A stretch of 64,000 nt of DNA from Sporothrix humicola (GCA_021396245.1 WNYE01000026.1:1-64000), one strand, 5' to 3'. Shown: positions 31,701 to 43,055, numbered from the stretch's first letter. Notes: generated by a model not told the origin, from the letters alone. A program made the numbers and translations.

Positions 31701-33405
31701 CCCGGCTCGGCGTGACGGAAAGATGCGGCACAAGCGGCGCTGGACTAGGGCCATACTTGCCCTCGACGACCATCTCCAAAAACCGGCGGTCGAGCACGCC
31801 GTCAGCCAAGTGGAGTGCGGTCAGAATATTACAGAACCGAATGGTGGCCTCGGCCAGCGGTAGTGGGGGCAGGTGTTCGGCCGAGATGCGCGAGTAGAGG
31901 CCCAGGATGCGGTCCAGCAGGTCGGGCAAGATCTGCTGCAGGTTGCGCAGCCACTTGGGTTGGTTGGGGCGGGCCTTTTCGGCGGCCGCATCCAATGCTT
32001 GGGCGGCAGCCTGGGCGGCCGATCCCTTTTCGGGTGGCGGCAGGCATACACTCGGCACCTGGAACTCAATGTCGGCCCAGGACAGCAGCAACAGACACAC
32101 GACGATCAGCTCGAGCGCCTTGCCGTGCCACAGGTGGTCGTTGATCGACCGCGAGACAGTGGCGCCCTCAATCAGTTCCTTCAAAGCGTCCGTCCAGCGG
32201 CCGGCCTGCAGGTAGAGCGAGGCGACCACAATGGTCACGCGGCTCTTGCCCTTGTTGCGCCAGCGCTCGTTGAGGCCGCCCGGGCCAAACCCTTGTACCG
32301 AGATGCGTTCCTGGCTCTTGCTGCGGTAGCCGTCGCCAATATCTTGTGGGGATGTGGCGCGGTCGGGGCTCGACAGACCGCTGGCAAGGTCGCCGCTTCC
32401 TCCACCGGCAATATCGTCAAAGTTTGTGGCTGGTCCCGCAAGACCGCTCGCGCTACGAACAGGCGTCGACGGTCGTCCTGGAGTCGATCCAGCGCTCCCC
32501 GAGCCAAACGGTGAGGCGCCCTTGAACGGCATCGGCATGGACATGCGCGCCTGGCTGCGGTCGGCCGGCGACATGCCGCTGCCCACAGAACTGGAGCGGT
32601 GTGTGGGCAGGGTGAACTGCGAGTTGCGTCGTGACGCGACCGTGCTGCTACCACTACTATCGTCACCGTTGCTGCCGGGTCGAAAAACAGAGCCCATGGC
32701 CTGGCCCGGCGATTCGATATAAGACATGGCGTCAAAGGAGCGCGCCAGTGTGTTCATTTCTGCCAGCAAAAGCGACGAGACGTCGGCCATGACGGCCTTC
32801 ATTGTTGTCCGCTTCGACTTGGAGACGGGCGGCACGGTGGCCATGCCCTCGTCAGGCATCGGGATGGGCGCATCGGGCGACGGCTCGTAGTCAAAGATGA
32901 GCACGCGGTGCACGAGGACTTTGGTGTAGGTGTCGCGCAGCTCCTCGAGTTCTTGGTACAAAGTGCGAATGTTGCGTTCCTCGATCGATCGCCCTGCGGC
33001 CGACTGGCGCTTGCTGCCAAAGTCGACTGTTTTTATGGCCGCGCCGTCGGCGAGTGCCAGAATGACAAGAGGTTCGCGGTAGAGGTCGAAGGGACAGAGA
33101 GCAAGGTGGGAAGGTTGGGGGACGTGTGTCGTCAAATCGTAGAAAATCATGCCGTCGGGGAAGGCCAAAGGATTGAAAATGTCTGTCGGTTAGTTGACAA
33201 ACAAACCAAAACGTAATGCTTGCAGAGGGGGCCTACTTCTGTTCGGCCTCCGGTCGGCGCTGACGTCGCGCAGCTGGACGGCATATTCGCCCTTGAGCCG
33301 GTCGAGAAACGAGGCAAAACGGTCGCGATGCACGGGGCCGACGGGCAGCACCAGGCACTTGACCTGGGCCGGCGAGACCGGCAGAAAGGGGTCGGACCGC
33401 GGCAT
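28765..33405 (-). CDS. TRS120: TRAPPII complex subunit Trs120 (TRAPPC9 family)
   Basis: A large scaffold subunit of the TRAPPII tethering complex, the exchange factor for Ypt31/32 (Rab11) at the late Golgi. Exons are 33405-33237 and 33182-28765, giving 1528 aa. The 53-nt intron uses GTAGGC, CAACTAAC and ACAG and joins DVSADRRPNR to NIFNPLAFPDGMIFYDL, a typical Trs120 N-terminal block. A disordered Ser/Gly/Pro-rich insertion runs over roughly residues 210-350. The helical middle region includes RWTDALKELIEGATVSRSIN and DHLWHGKALELIVVCLLLLS. The C-terminal third is rich in beta strands, consistent with the immunoglobulin-like domains of the family, and ends ..VVDPPRVRE. A (GTGTCT)n tract codes for an Asp-Thr run near 29732-29755. 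There is no ATG at the start of exon 2, so exon 1 is required. Confidence 0.94.
29732..29755. repeat. (GTGTCT)4 microsatellite in TRS120
   Basis: Four GTGTCT units on the + strand encode an Asp-Thr alternation (DTDTDTDT) in the reverse-strand protein, in a loop between beta-rich segments. Confidence 0.85.
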
Positions 33406-34144
33406 CGTGCACCGGGCAGGCGAAAGGACGTATATGCGTGTCTAGTATGGTGGTGCTGTCGTGTAGAGTAGTCGTGGAGAAAAGGGTCTATGACGCGGGA
33501 GGCATCGCGAGTCGATGCGCAGAAAGGGGGGCACGAGACAGAGGCGGTGTCGCAAGGCGAGTCGTTGAGTAGTGAGCCTGTTTGAGATTGACTATTGCTC
33601 AGAATTCAATCGGTCGCTGGCACAGCTTCGTGGTCGTGGTTTGTGCTTGTCTTCGAGGTTGTTGTTCTCAAGTTGAGTGGTGACGATGAAGGCACGTTCT
33701 GAGGAGGCACGTCGAACAAATGCGGTTGGAAGCTGCCACACACACCGCAAGGCAACGTGGAAGGTGTGGTTGTGGAGGACTTGCCCTTTCAGGGAGAAAC
33801 GTGGTCCGAGCTTCCTATCTCTCCTGGGTGGGGTCGCTGGGAAAGGTGCTGTTTGGGGAAGTAACGGGTTAAAGAACAGGTTAGAACAGGCGTCGAACAC
33901 GCCGGCTATTGTGGATTACAAGCGCTGAAGCACGCCAATTAAGCCGTTGGATTCTCGAATTTACCCCTGAACAAACAAACCACAACCGCAACCTTATTGA
34001 CATCAGATGGAAAGAGCCCAAGATGAGGCAAGAACGAACACAACAATAAAAAAGAAGTTGCAAATAAGGCAGGGGCGAAGGATATTACGAGACTGTCTTT
34101 CACATGTGATCAAGATGCACACATTTAATCTCGACCATATCTCT
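33406..34144. other. Trs120 promoter and 3' end of APH-like gene
   Basis: This 740-bp spacer lies between two - strand genes. A 102-codon frame on the - strand at 33592-33900 shows no recognisable domain and lies in the expected Trs120 leader or promoter. Nothing else is visible. Confidence 0.6.
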
Positions 34145-35424
34145 TCACGAAGTCTCCAGATAGAACCGCACAGCATCCTCCTCATCCTGTTTACTCAACC
34201 ATTCCAAGCCCTGCAGCCACTCCCGATTCACCCAGTCCTGTCTCATTTCGACAAAAGTGAGCGAGCGGACAGTCACCGCCTCCTTGGAGAAGAATTCAGA
34301 TGTTGTGAAAAGAAACGATTTGTTATCGTTATGGTCATCGTTTGAAGCCTCTTCCCGACTGACAGTCTCGACGGTCTCGACAAACTTCCGGCCAAGACGT
34401 TCTCTCTCCAGAACGGCTGGATGCGTGCTCACTTCACCCGGGACGGCAGACGAAACGCCCATGAGAAAAGGTAGGCGGTACAAGAATGTATCTGGAGCTG
34501 CAATAACCGAATCCCAGTCAATGACAGCCAAGACGTTGAACTCGCGATCGACGAGGATGTTGTTTGGGTTCAAGTCGTTGTTGACAAGGCCGAAGCCGGG
34601 GAGGCGAGTGTCTTCTTTCGGTGAAGGGAGTGAAGCCATTATGGACCGGAACGTGTCGAGAAGTTCTTCCTGTCCGTCGACTCCGTCGCCAAGATGCCTT
34701 CCAAGTGCCATGGGATAGTCTGCATAAAACTCAGCGGCCGTGTCGTATGGGCCAGAGTCTGTCTCGACGATCGGGCCGATCTTGAATACGCTGGGATCGT
34801 TCTCATCTCTGAAAATGGATCCAATCTTTGGCAGTCGAACCGACGCAAGTTCGATCATGATCTTGGCCAGCTGGCGCCAGAAATGGTCTTGGACCTGGGC
34901 AGGAATACCATCGCGGTCGCCCGGGTATGATTTCGCGACCTCTTCGGCAGTGTTTCCCCGGATGTACTCGAGAAGGAGAAAGGCACATCCGACAGAGTTC
35001 TAGCTGCCTAAGTCACAGCCATAGACTTGAGGAACGGGAATACTTGTGTTTTGTCTGAAATGTCAGCGGTGTGCGTTCGGAAATATAAAGGCACAAGCCA
35101 CTCATACCTGACAAACTCCATGGTGGTCAGCTCCGACTCCATATCCATGAGAACTCTGTCCGTCACAGTGTCCATCCTCAGCCGAGCGATCCACTCAACG
35201 CCATCCTCAAACTCGATTTTATGGACGACATTGAAGTTGCCAACAGAAAACTTGCTAGAGATCGAACACGGTCGTCCATTGCGAAGGCCCGAAGCGTACG
35301 TTTGCAGTGCCTGAAAGTTGACAGTCTTTCGAAACTGCTCGATCCGGTCTCCTTCTTCGCCACCATACTCTTCTCCGTTTGTCCAGGCGGCGCTACCGAG
35401 ATCAGTAAAGATTGTGGAAGTCAT
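34145..35424 (-). pseudogene. Aminoglycoside phosphotransferase (APH)-family kinase-like gene with one in-frame stop
   Basis: Exons are 35424-35108 and 35054-34145, joined by a clean 53-nt intron (GTATGA, GCTGAC, TTCAG). The spliced frame would encode 408 positions but is broken by TAG at 35002-35000 (codon 124). Upstream is the N-lobe (SVGNFNVVHKIEFEDGVEWI, then TTMEFVRQNTSIPVPQVYG). Downstream the same frame runs intact for 284 codons: VGCAFLLLEYIRGNTAEE, the catalytic loop LVNNDLNPNNILVD (family HGDLxxxN, with the His as Asn) and the metal-binding VLAVIDWDSV. Such fungal APH proteins are kinase-fold enzymes of mostly unknown small-molecule substrate. As written, translation gives only 123 residues without the catalytic lobe. 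No alternative intron of normal size removes the stop while keeping the frame. It may be a recent nonsense allele, a pseudogene, a readthrough gene or a sequence error. Confidence 0.85.
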
Positions 35425-35692
35425 GGTAAATGTCAAAATTGAATGAAGTATGGTGGAAAATTATGAACTGTGGTCACCAGCCAATAAAACAGGTTGGGGG
35501 CTGTTTCTGCGGCTTGGATTTCAGTGGTCAGTACGACACGTGAAAGTTGCATATTCCACGGTCTTGGTTCTTGAAATAAATTATATGAGTGCACAAGTTT
35601 AAATACGAAAGTGATAATAAATCCTCGTTTTATTTCATTCAATTCTAGCTAGTCATTTCAAACTTTATAAATATCTCGTCTCACTCTTCTCT

Positions 35693-37781
35693 CTACGCCT
35701 TATCCTCCTTAATCTCGGCCTGCAGCCAGGCGGGCAGCTCTGGCGGTGTGTTCCAGCCGTCCAGGAACGACTCAACGGCCACCTTGGGTCCGGCCGGCTT
35801 GGCATAGACGGCAGTGACGTACCAGGCCGTCTGGCCGCTCTTCAGGGTGTGCTGCAGCGTGGGGATGACGGTGCGGCTGTGGATCAGGTTGGAGTTGGGG
35901 TCGGCATTGACCAAGTTGGCCTCGCGGCCCTTGTCGAGGTTAGTTTCGAGCGAGCGGATGCCGACGGCACCGGCGTCCCGGCAGACGGCAAAGGCGCCTT
36001 CGTGGCCGCGGGCCCAGCCGTCGGGCGTCAGGGTGTCGTAGTTGCCGATGATCTTGGGCCGGGTGCCCTCGCCGGTGGCGGTGTCGTACAATCCCAAATA
36101 GCGGCCGTCCTGGGCGTTTTCGTTGTGGATGGCGAACGCGCCGTCGGCGGTCATGATGGAGCGGTCGGCAGGGCCTTCCTTGACGGCGATGCGGTGCACA
36201 CGGAGATGCCAGTTGGGGGCGGCCTCAGTTGGAGGCACCAGAATAGTGCGAATGGTGACATCCGAGAAGGGAGCCCAGACCGAAACTAGAACAGGCCCGT
36301 CTTCGCGTGTCTCAATGGCCGCATACGACGACAGCCGGCGCGTCTTCCAGTACTCGCCGCCGTCGTCTGACAATCCCAGCTGCGAGGCGAGGGCGTACTG
36401 CTCGAGCGTAAAGAGACCGGGAGGCACCGAGTAACCAAAGGCACTGCTGTAGGCAAAGCAGCCGTACTTGGCGTGGGTGCCCTTCATCGGGTAGCTGCAG
36501 GCCTGGCCCGACGATAGCAGCATGCAGTGCCCACCACGGTTGCTCATAATGTGGCCGGGCTGGGGCAAGGGCTTGACCAGGGGCAGCTCGGGCCAGTGGT
36601 CTTCCTCGGGAGACGTCCAGAAGGGATGTGTCTCGGGGACAGCTAGGCAAATGAACGCAAGACAGGCCCAGTACGGACTGCCGGGGCTGTTGTAATTCTC
36701 GGCCATCTATTTTGTTAGTGGGATTACACACAAAAAATGATAATAGGGGAGGCGTGGCTGTACTTACATACATGTTGGGATACGAGTACCCAACGGTGAG
36801 TGTGCCCGACGGACTCCACATGTCGTTTTGCGTCTGCCAGTACCGCAGATGCCGCAACACGATGCCCTTGACTTTGCCCCAGGTCAAGGGCGCGGGCAAC
36901 TCGACGTCGGCATAAGCCAGGGCGCCCCAGAACGAGACCATGGCGAAGCGGTAACCGACACTGCGCCCAAAGGGGATCGATCGGCCCTCCTGGTCATAAT
37001 AATGTGCCAGGTCCAGGGCACACTCCTGCGCGCGCTTCTTGAACTCGGCAGCCCGCTCGGGGTCCTCTTCGCCGGCCAGCTTGGCATACAACAGCTGCAA
37101 GAAATGGATCGCGAAAGACGACGAGTAGTAGTCCATCTGGTGGATGCCCTCGGGCCCGTCGTTGGACCAGCCGCCGCCTCTGTAAAAAGTATCGAGGTGC
37201 TTGATGTCGCTCTCGAGGCGTTCTTGCGAGAAAGTGCCACCGTTCTTCTTCAGACCCAGGTTGGCAAACACACGGAACCACAGCCAGTTGGTGTTGGGCA
37301 TGTTCTTCTCGTTGATCGAGTTGCCCAGCCAGGCCTCCATATTGGCCTTTTCGCGGTCATTAAAATTGTCCCAGAACACGGGAGCCACCGCCAGTGCAAA
37401 ACCCAAAGGGCACATCTCCACCATGCGCTGGTCATTGTCGCGCGGGAACCCCCAGAACTCGGGGCTCTCCGGGTCCGTGCCGGCTTTCAGGCCGTCAACC
37501 CACCATTGCGTCCCGCGGTAGTCGCCGCCGCCGGCCAGGAGACACGCCAAGCCCCAGAGCGGGCGACAGATACCCTCGACCTCGGACGCGGTCTGGTCGA
37601 AACGGACGGCCGTGGCACCGGGGCAGCGGACACGGGCTTTGGCGGGCGAGAAGAAGGGCTCGAGGGGGTCGAGCAGGGCGTGCAGCAGGGCCTGGACGGA
37701 GGCGCGGTCGCCTTTGCTCAGATCGACCTGGCCGAACGGGTGGACGGCATTGTAGCCGAGAACGAGGCCGGTTTGCGACAT
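35693..37781 (-). CDS. DUF2264 domain protein (putative glycoside-hydrolase-like)
   Basis: Exons are 37781-36768 and 36706-35693 (338 codons each), giving 675 aa. The 61-nt intron uses GTAAGT, CACTAAC and ATAG. The first half is an alpha/alpha-barrel-like DUF2264 domain with GICRPLWGLACLLAGGGDY, PNTNWLWFRVFANLGLKKNG and the block GGGWSNDGPEGIHQMDYYSS, continuing through HFLQLLYAKL. The second half includes the family's YWACLAFICLAVPETHPFW, HIMSNRGGHCMLLSSGQ and a beta-rich C-terminal region. No signal peptide is evident at MSQTGLVLGYN, so the protein is probably cytosolic. Some bacterial DUF2264 relatives have, to my recollection, been linked to glucuronidase-type glycosidase activity; for this protein that is inference only. 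The frame is open upstream of 37781 and includes another Met about 19 codons earlier; 37781 is chosen as the most family-like start. Confidence 0.88.
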
Positions 37782-39016
37782 TATGTGTGTGGTGCGATGG
37801 AAGACAAATCTGTAAAAGTGTGAGAAAAAAGTGACCATAGAAGAAGGGAGAGAATAAGAAAAGGAAGAGAAGACAAACAAAACAAAGTGAGGAGGGGTTG
37901 AGACGGAAAGACTGACGGGAAACAACACAAAGATCCCGTCTTTTGCGGGAAGTCAATGGAGGCAACAAAAATGCAACTGAGTGACAAAAAGACGAAAGAC
38001 GGCACGGATCTGGCAAATCGTTCGAGAACAGAGGGGTCGAAGGAGTGACGACGGGAAGAGGACGAAGAAAAGAGAGCGAAAGACAGAAAAAAGAGAGGGG
38101 AAGCTTCCGTCGGATGTCGTCTTTTTGTTGTTGCTTTGCTAGCTTTGCATCCCGCAGTCGTATCGTTTCCGTGTGGAAGGAAGACGGTAGGACAATGCTC
38201 TAGAGACACGGAAACCCCAAAATGGACAGGACGAACGACAGGATCTCAACTCAAAGTCAAAGTCAAGATACCTCTCCCTCTTATTGTCCGTTCATGGCCA
38301 TGACGCTTGGAGACACTCCCACTTTAACCGGCCGATTTGGGGTCTCGGTGGAGTTGTAAGTTGGGGGGAAAGAGAAATGACGAGTAAAAGAGCTGCATTT
38401 TGTCTACTTTGTGAGTGTTTTTTGGCAACTTGTTTTCCCTTTTGGCAGTATGTTGATCTCAGAGAGGGGTCTGATTGGCGGCTAAATTGACTCCATTGCT
38501 GTGCGAGTGCAAGTGGTCTGCAGTCCCGTCAAGCTATTCTGTGTTAGCTTGCGTCTGGGGATATCGTGGGCATAGCGTTGGAGTACAAGTAGTCTCCGTA
38601 GTGTCGTGAGCTTGAAGAGGAGTGGAAGAGTGAGAAGTAAATACCATGGCTCAACCTCGACTCGACGTAAAGGGGGGCAATGTGGGGAAAAGTGGACCGC
38701 GACCGTCTGCCGGCGCCGCTCTCGCCCTGGTTCGGGGTAGCAGCCGCCGGGAAGGAAGGAGCATTTCGAAGGCAGTCTGGCAATTTGGGCAGGTGCATCC
38801 AAGAGACTTTATTCAGACAGCCTCTTTCCTGTTTTGTGAATTCCATTTTCATTGTCTTGGTATATATCGACACATTTGTGTCCTTGAAATCAAAACGCCA
38901 GGCTACTCCATACAATCCCTCTAAATCAAACAATTTTGTCCATCCCACAACGCCTTGATACCGCAAATGCAAACGCAAACTGTCAATGGAGACGTCTCTC
39001 ATCGTCCGCCCTTTCT
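37782..39016. other. Spacer: DUF2264 gene promoter and HUS1 3' end
   Basis: This 1.2-kb stretch lies between two - strand genes. The part at 37790-38210 is purine-rich on the + strand, hence a pyrimidine-rich leader for the DUF2264 gene. A 152-codon frame at 38544-39002 (-) has no domain and poor codon bias. No further gene is supported. Confidence 0.55.
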
Positions 39017-40322
39017 TTACGAACTATATGAAGACACATAGTACTGCAATTCACTCGTAGTTAGTAAAGACAATTCTTCCGAAAACCGTACTCCCATATG
39101 AAAATACCAGAGGGCCACTTACCGTAATCGAGCTCGCCTCGTCAGGATCGTCTGGGTCGTCGGGCTGCGACACGTAGACGTGCAAGATCAAGGCCGTGCC
39201 GTCGACGACACAAGCAATCACGCGCCCGTCCAGCCGGCCCACGCTCAAGACCCGGCTCCAGTCTCGCCCGTCCACGCGCACCGTCGCAAACTTGTCCGGT
39301 CCTGCCTCGCGGTAGCGCGTGCTGGGGTGTTCCTCGAGCGGGATCGACAGCGCGTCCTCGTTCATCACGGGGTTCTCCAGGTCGTTCCACACCGTCTCGA
39401 CGCTCAGCGTGTCCGTCACGAGCCGCAGCCGCAGCATGCCGTACATGTTGGCGCTGATCTCGAGTTTGGGGCCGGCTCCTCCGCCCGTGGAGGTGGAGGG
39501 GCCTCGATCGTTTGATGTCGACGAAAAGCCCGCCGGCGCAAGACCTCCACCTCCTCCCGACGTTGTGTGCGCCAGCTTCGTAAAGCGGTCCGAGACGGCC
39601 TTGAGCTGCAGCAGGGGCGGCAGCACGATGTTGACATCGGCTTCGGGAACGCCGGGCTCGACGACCGTGGTTGTGCGGTTCGGCGCAATCACGCGCACGG
39701 GCATGTCTTGCAAAACCACCTTTTCGCGTTCGTGCTTGGGCTGCAGTTCGATTTCGTCACGGTCGCGACCTCCAGCACCGCCCCCGCCCCCACCAACATC
39801 GTCAAACGTGCTGCCAAATGTGCTTTCCCGGAAGCGTGCTGCTCTGTCGTTTCCTCCTTGTGCACCTGCACCAGTCTGCCCGACCGGCCCAAACCCAAAG
39901 GCGCCCAGCCCCCGCGGATTCGTCATCGTGTGCACCGTCATCGACAGCACCGGCATGTCGTCGCGCTTGCTGAGCCGCAGCACGGCCTCTGTGCTGTTGA
40001 TCGCCGACCGCAGTGCCCGTTGGAGCGAGGCGAGCGTGATCTCGAGGTCAATCGCATTGCCGGCATTGCGCGACTGCAGGATGTAGGCGTCCGGGTCGAA
40101 GAAGAAATCGCGCGCAAACGTCGACCAGACCTGCGACCCGCGGTCGGGCACCACGATGAACCGGACCTGGTCGTCCTCGAGGCGCACCCACACGAGCTTG
40201 TCGAGCGCGCTCAGTGCGGCGACGAGTTCTGAGACGGGTTAGCAATGTCCAATCTGATTCACGAGGGTGGGGGACCTACTTGAAAACGTCCGAATGTTCC
40301 GCAGCTCGGCTTTGAACTTCAT
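39017..40322 (-). CDS. HUS1: Checkpoint clamp subunit Hus1 (9-1-1 complex)
   Basis: A PCNA-like subunit that with Rad9 and Rad1 forms the clamp loaded at damaged DNA to activate ATR/Mec1 signalling. Exons are 40322-40280, 40228-39123 and 39043-39017, giving 391 aa. Exon 1 encodes MKFKAELRNIRTFS and splices to KLVAALSALDKLVWVRLEDD, the usual Hus1 start. The middle holds the paired clamp domains with Gly-rich disordered insertions (about 145-180 and 235-265). The last intron (79 nt; GTAAGT, TACTAAC, GCAG) leads to a 9-codon exon (YYVSSYSS and stop), which resembles the closing beta strand of Hus1 proteins. If intron 2 is retained, the frame instead runs to TGA at 39053-39051 with an unrelated tail ending FTNYE. 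The spliced model is preferred on splice-site quality. Confidence 0.92.
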
Positions 40323-40883
40323 CGTATCGGAAATCGGCCGTCGTCAGCGGCTCGGAGTAGTCAATGACGAAGTGGATATCGCCGTCTTCGTCCGATTGTA
40401 GACCTCAAAGTTGGGTTTGACGCGTTGCACTTTAAAATGTCGCGACAGTGGAGCCCCTGCCTGAAAACGATAAATGCGGGGCGAAGCTCTGCCAAGGGCT
40501 CTTCAGCGTGGATATCGGCCACTAACAAGCAAATTGCCCGGTTGGGAAAGAGCCGTTCATGCCCCGCTAACATCAACATCTTCCAACTTCAACCTTCAAG
40601 ATATAGTAAGAAAATATCTGATATTGATAGAATGTCGTTAAATTGAAGATATAAACAAATAGATATATAAACGTGTCAGCTAGGCCGATTTAACTGTGTC
40701 AAAATGATAAACTGGAGGGGTATGTTAAAGCAATAAAAATCGAAACAAAAGCAAAGAAATGAAATAGTAAAATAAAAAGTAAAAATCCTGAAAAGCTTAG
40801 AAAATATAAAATATATGGAGGGCACACAAGAAGGATAAAAAGAACAAAATGAGAGAAAAAAAGAGAAGTTCTCAGGCCTAGAT
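40323..40883. other. HUS1 promoter and RING-gene 3' end
   Basis: A spacer of 560 bp, strongly AT-rich from 40590 to 40880. The 40361-40579 (-) and 40425-40646 (+) frames are not supported. Confidence 0.6.
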
Positions 40884-42533
40884 CTACTCCCCGACTTCAT
40901 AGACCTCGAATACTAAATCGATGTCTTCCTCAGGCGGAGGAGAGGGAACACGAGGCTCCTCAGTGCATGGCTCTTGCTTGGCCCACCACTCCTCAAACGT
41001 CGAGCTGTGAACAGTTCGCCACGACGTCCAGTATGCATCCAGCAGCTGCTGCTCGCGCTCGTTGGGCTTGCTCAGTGGCGCCGGACCGCAAAACGTAGCG
41101 CGAAGAACGAAACGGAAGCCGCTCCAGGCATAGCCGCCAAAGTACCCGGCATACTTGCCGCTCTGGACAATGCACTTCTTGACCGGGAGGCGGCTGCTTC
41201 TGGTATACGGGGTCGGCTTGGGGTGCTTTTCCTTGGGATCGGGGCGTGGCAGCTGGATCTTCATGTAGCAGTAGGCGCACGGCACATTGAGGTCGACCTT
41301 GCGCGGGTAGGCCATGGCCATGAACGTCGGCATCTTGTACGGATAGTACTGCATCATGTAGGACAATGTATCGTAGTCCTGCTCGGTCTCGATGGCGATA
41401 GGCTGCGGCGGCTGAGGGGCAACTGGCTTTTCGCCCTTGGCAAAGTTGCGCTTCCGGTGGAGTATGTTGAGACGGTGACGGAGGCTCATGCGGACGTTGT
41501 TGTTGTTACCGCCGTTGATGTTGTTGTTGCTCGGCAGGGCCAATGGAGCAAAATCGTGCGACACTGGGTCGGCTACCACTGGGATGGGAGCCGGAGCCTC
41601 GACCGGTGCAACGACCGGTTGTGGGGCCGCAGCAAGTGGTGCTGGCTGTTGTTGTGCAGGTGCAGGGGCATCCTGTGCGATTGGTGCTGCCGGTGCGATT
41701 GGCTCAACAGGCGCAGGTGGCGAGACGACAACGGGCTGTTCGTTGTTTACAGGAGCTGGCGCAGGAGCTGCAACCTCTGGCTCTTCGTCAACAACTTCGC
41801 TGATGTTATCGCGCGGAGCCGGACCTTCTTGCGGCTCATTGTGCAAAGATGGCTCTGCAGAGACTCGAACGGAATTCTTGGGGGAGAGCCGGCTTGGACC
41901 CGGCTGGCAGCTGCTGGAAGCCTTGTCCTGGTTACACTCGACAGCCTCGTCCACCGGATTCTCGACATGTTCCACTCGGGGATATTCTTCTGGGACGTCT
42001 TGCTGTCCTTCTGGCTCGGGAACTGGCTCAACTTCTGGCTCAGCAGCTGGCTCTTCAACTGGTTCTTCAGCTGGCTCTGGTGCCGGATCAGGTGCCGGAT
42101 CGGCTGGAATCGGATTTGGATGTCTGACGGGAGGCTCTTGGTCGGGCTGGACATCTGTGGGGTCGAATTTCGGAGGCTCCGAGAGCCGGGGGAGTGGCGG
42201 GTGCTCGCAAGTGTGAAACGTATTTACCTTACACAACGGGCACGTGGGGTACTGGTTTGTGCCGAGCCAGACCTTGAGACAGCGCATGCCGAATTTGTGG
42301 CCGCAGGGAAGAGACCCCCATTGCTCGGTCCATCCTTCAGAAGTCGGGAGGCCGACGACTTCGAGGCAGATGGGGCAGGGCTCCGTGGGATTCACAAGCT
42401 GAGGGCGACCGGATGGCGGCCGTGTCCAAGGACGCTTGTAGTCGCCGCGCTCACCGGCGTTGTGCACGACAGCAATATGGCGAGCCCGTTCCAACGGGGT
42501 CATCTGCTTATGGCGGCGGCGGAAGAAGGGCAT
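40884..42533 (-). CDS. RING-finger protein with long proline/glutamate-rich linker
   Basis: A single exon of 549 aa; a putative E3 ubiquitin ligase of unknown target. Near the N-terminus (about 55-105) is a RING-like zinc motif: CPIC, then LPCGHKFGMRCLKVWL, then CPLC. The position that normally carries the fifth ligand (H-x2-C/H) is Gly, a variant I believe recurs in fungal RING proteins. From about 135 to 300 there is a low-complexity linker of Pro, Glu, Ala and Val (for example PAPEPAEEPVEEPAAEPEVE), probably disordered. The C-terminal 190 residues look folded, with VDLNVPCAYCYMKIQLPRPD (another CxxC) and GYFGGYAWSGFRFVLRATFC. The open frame extends upstream of ATG 42533 only through a non-ATG codon. 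The protein has no membrane segment. Confidence 0.85.
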   Translation of the reverse strand: MPFFRRRHKQMTPLERARHIAVVHNAGERGDYKRPWTRPPSGRPQLVNPTEPCPICLEVVGLPTSEGWTEQWGSLPCGHKFGMRCLKVWLGTNQYPTCPLCKVNTFHTCEHPPLPRLSEPPKFDPTDVQPDQEPPVRHPNPIPADPAPDPAPEPAEEPVEEPAAEPEVEPVPEPEGQQDVPEEYPRVEHVENPVDEAVECNQDKASSSCQPGPSRLSPKNSVRVSAEPSLHNEPQEGPAPRDNISEVVDEEPEVAAPAPAPVNNEQPVVVSPPAPVEPIAPAAPIAQDAPAPAQQQPAPLAAAPQPVVAPVEAPAPIPVVADPVSHDFAPLALPSNNNINGGNNNNVRMSLRHRLNILHRKRNFAKGEKPVAPQPPQPIAIETEQDYDTLSYMMQYYPYKMPTFMAMAYPRKVDLNVPCAYCYMKIQLPRPDPKEKHPKPTPYTRSSRLPVKKCIVQSGKYAGYFGGYAWSGFRFVLRATFCGPAPLSKPNEREQQLLDAYWTSWRTVHSSTFEEWWAKQEPCTEEPRVPSPPPEEDIDLVFEVYEVGE

Positions 42534-43001
42534 CTTTGCGGTGACCAAAAGGGAAAAAAGAAAAGAAGAAAAACAAATTGGAGTGTCGTCGATTCAACCG
42601 CTCTGGCCGTGATGATGGCAAAATGTTCGAGACCGAATAGGATGGGTATCAAATGCTGGAAAGAAATACAATATGATAACTGAATAAAGGAGAAATATTA
42701 GGATCCAGGGGCAGAGACGACCATGAGAGATAATGGAAAGAGAGGAAGGGGGTTGGAAAACTCTTCTATCGCTAACAGTAAGCTCGAACTTGTGCCAGAC
42801 CTGCACACTGTGCCAATGACTTAATTGCCCTAACAAGAGGCATCTGTTGATGATTTAAAGCTCGAGTGACGTCGACTTATTGCGAGTCGTAGTCAGAACC
42901 TCCGTGTATATTGCTTGTAGATCGACTAGCCTGCTGGTCCGTACCGCCCCTAACGAGCCCAAAGGTAGGACTAGATGCTCATAGATTGGACCGGACCGTT
43001 A

Positions 43002-43055
43002 TAAGCTCTGGACGACTCTGAACAAGCTCTCGCTAAGCTCTGGCTAAGCTCTGGA
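43002..43055. repeat. Degenerate tandem repeat of TAAGCTCTGG
   Basis: Three TAAGCTCTGG copies plus a CAAGCTCTCG variant and an unrelated ACTCTG step occur within 54 bp of intergenic DNA. Confidence 0.7.

Noticed and set aside
40974..42683. 569-codon antisense frame opposite the RING gene
   Set aside because: It arises from the Pro/Glu/Ala repeat codons read in reverse (Trp/Leu/Cys-rich); no plausible protein.
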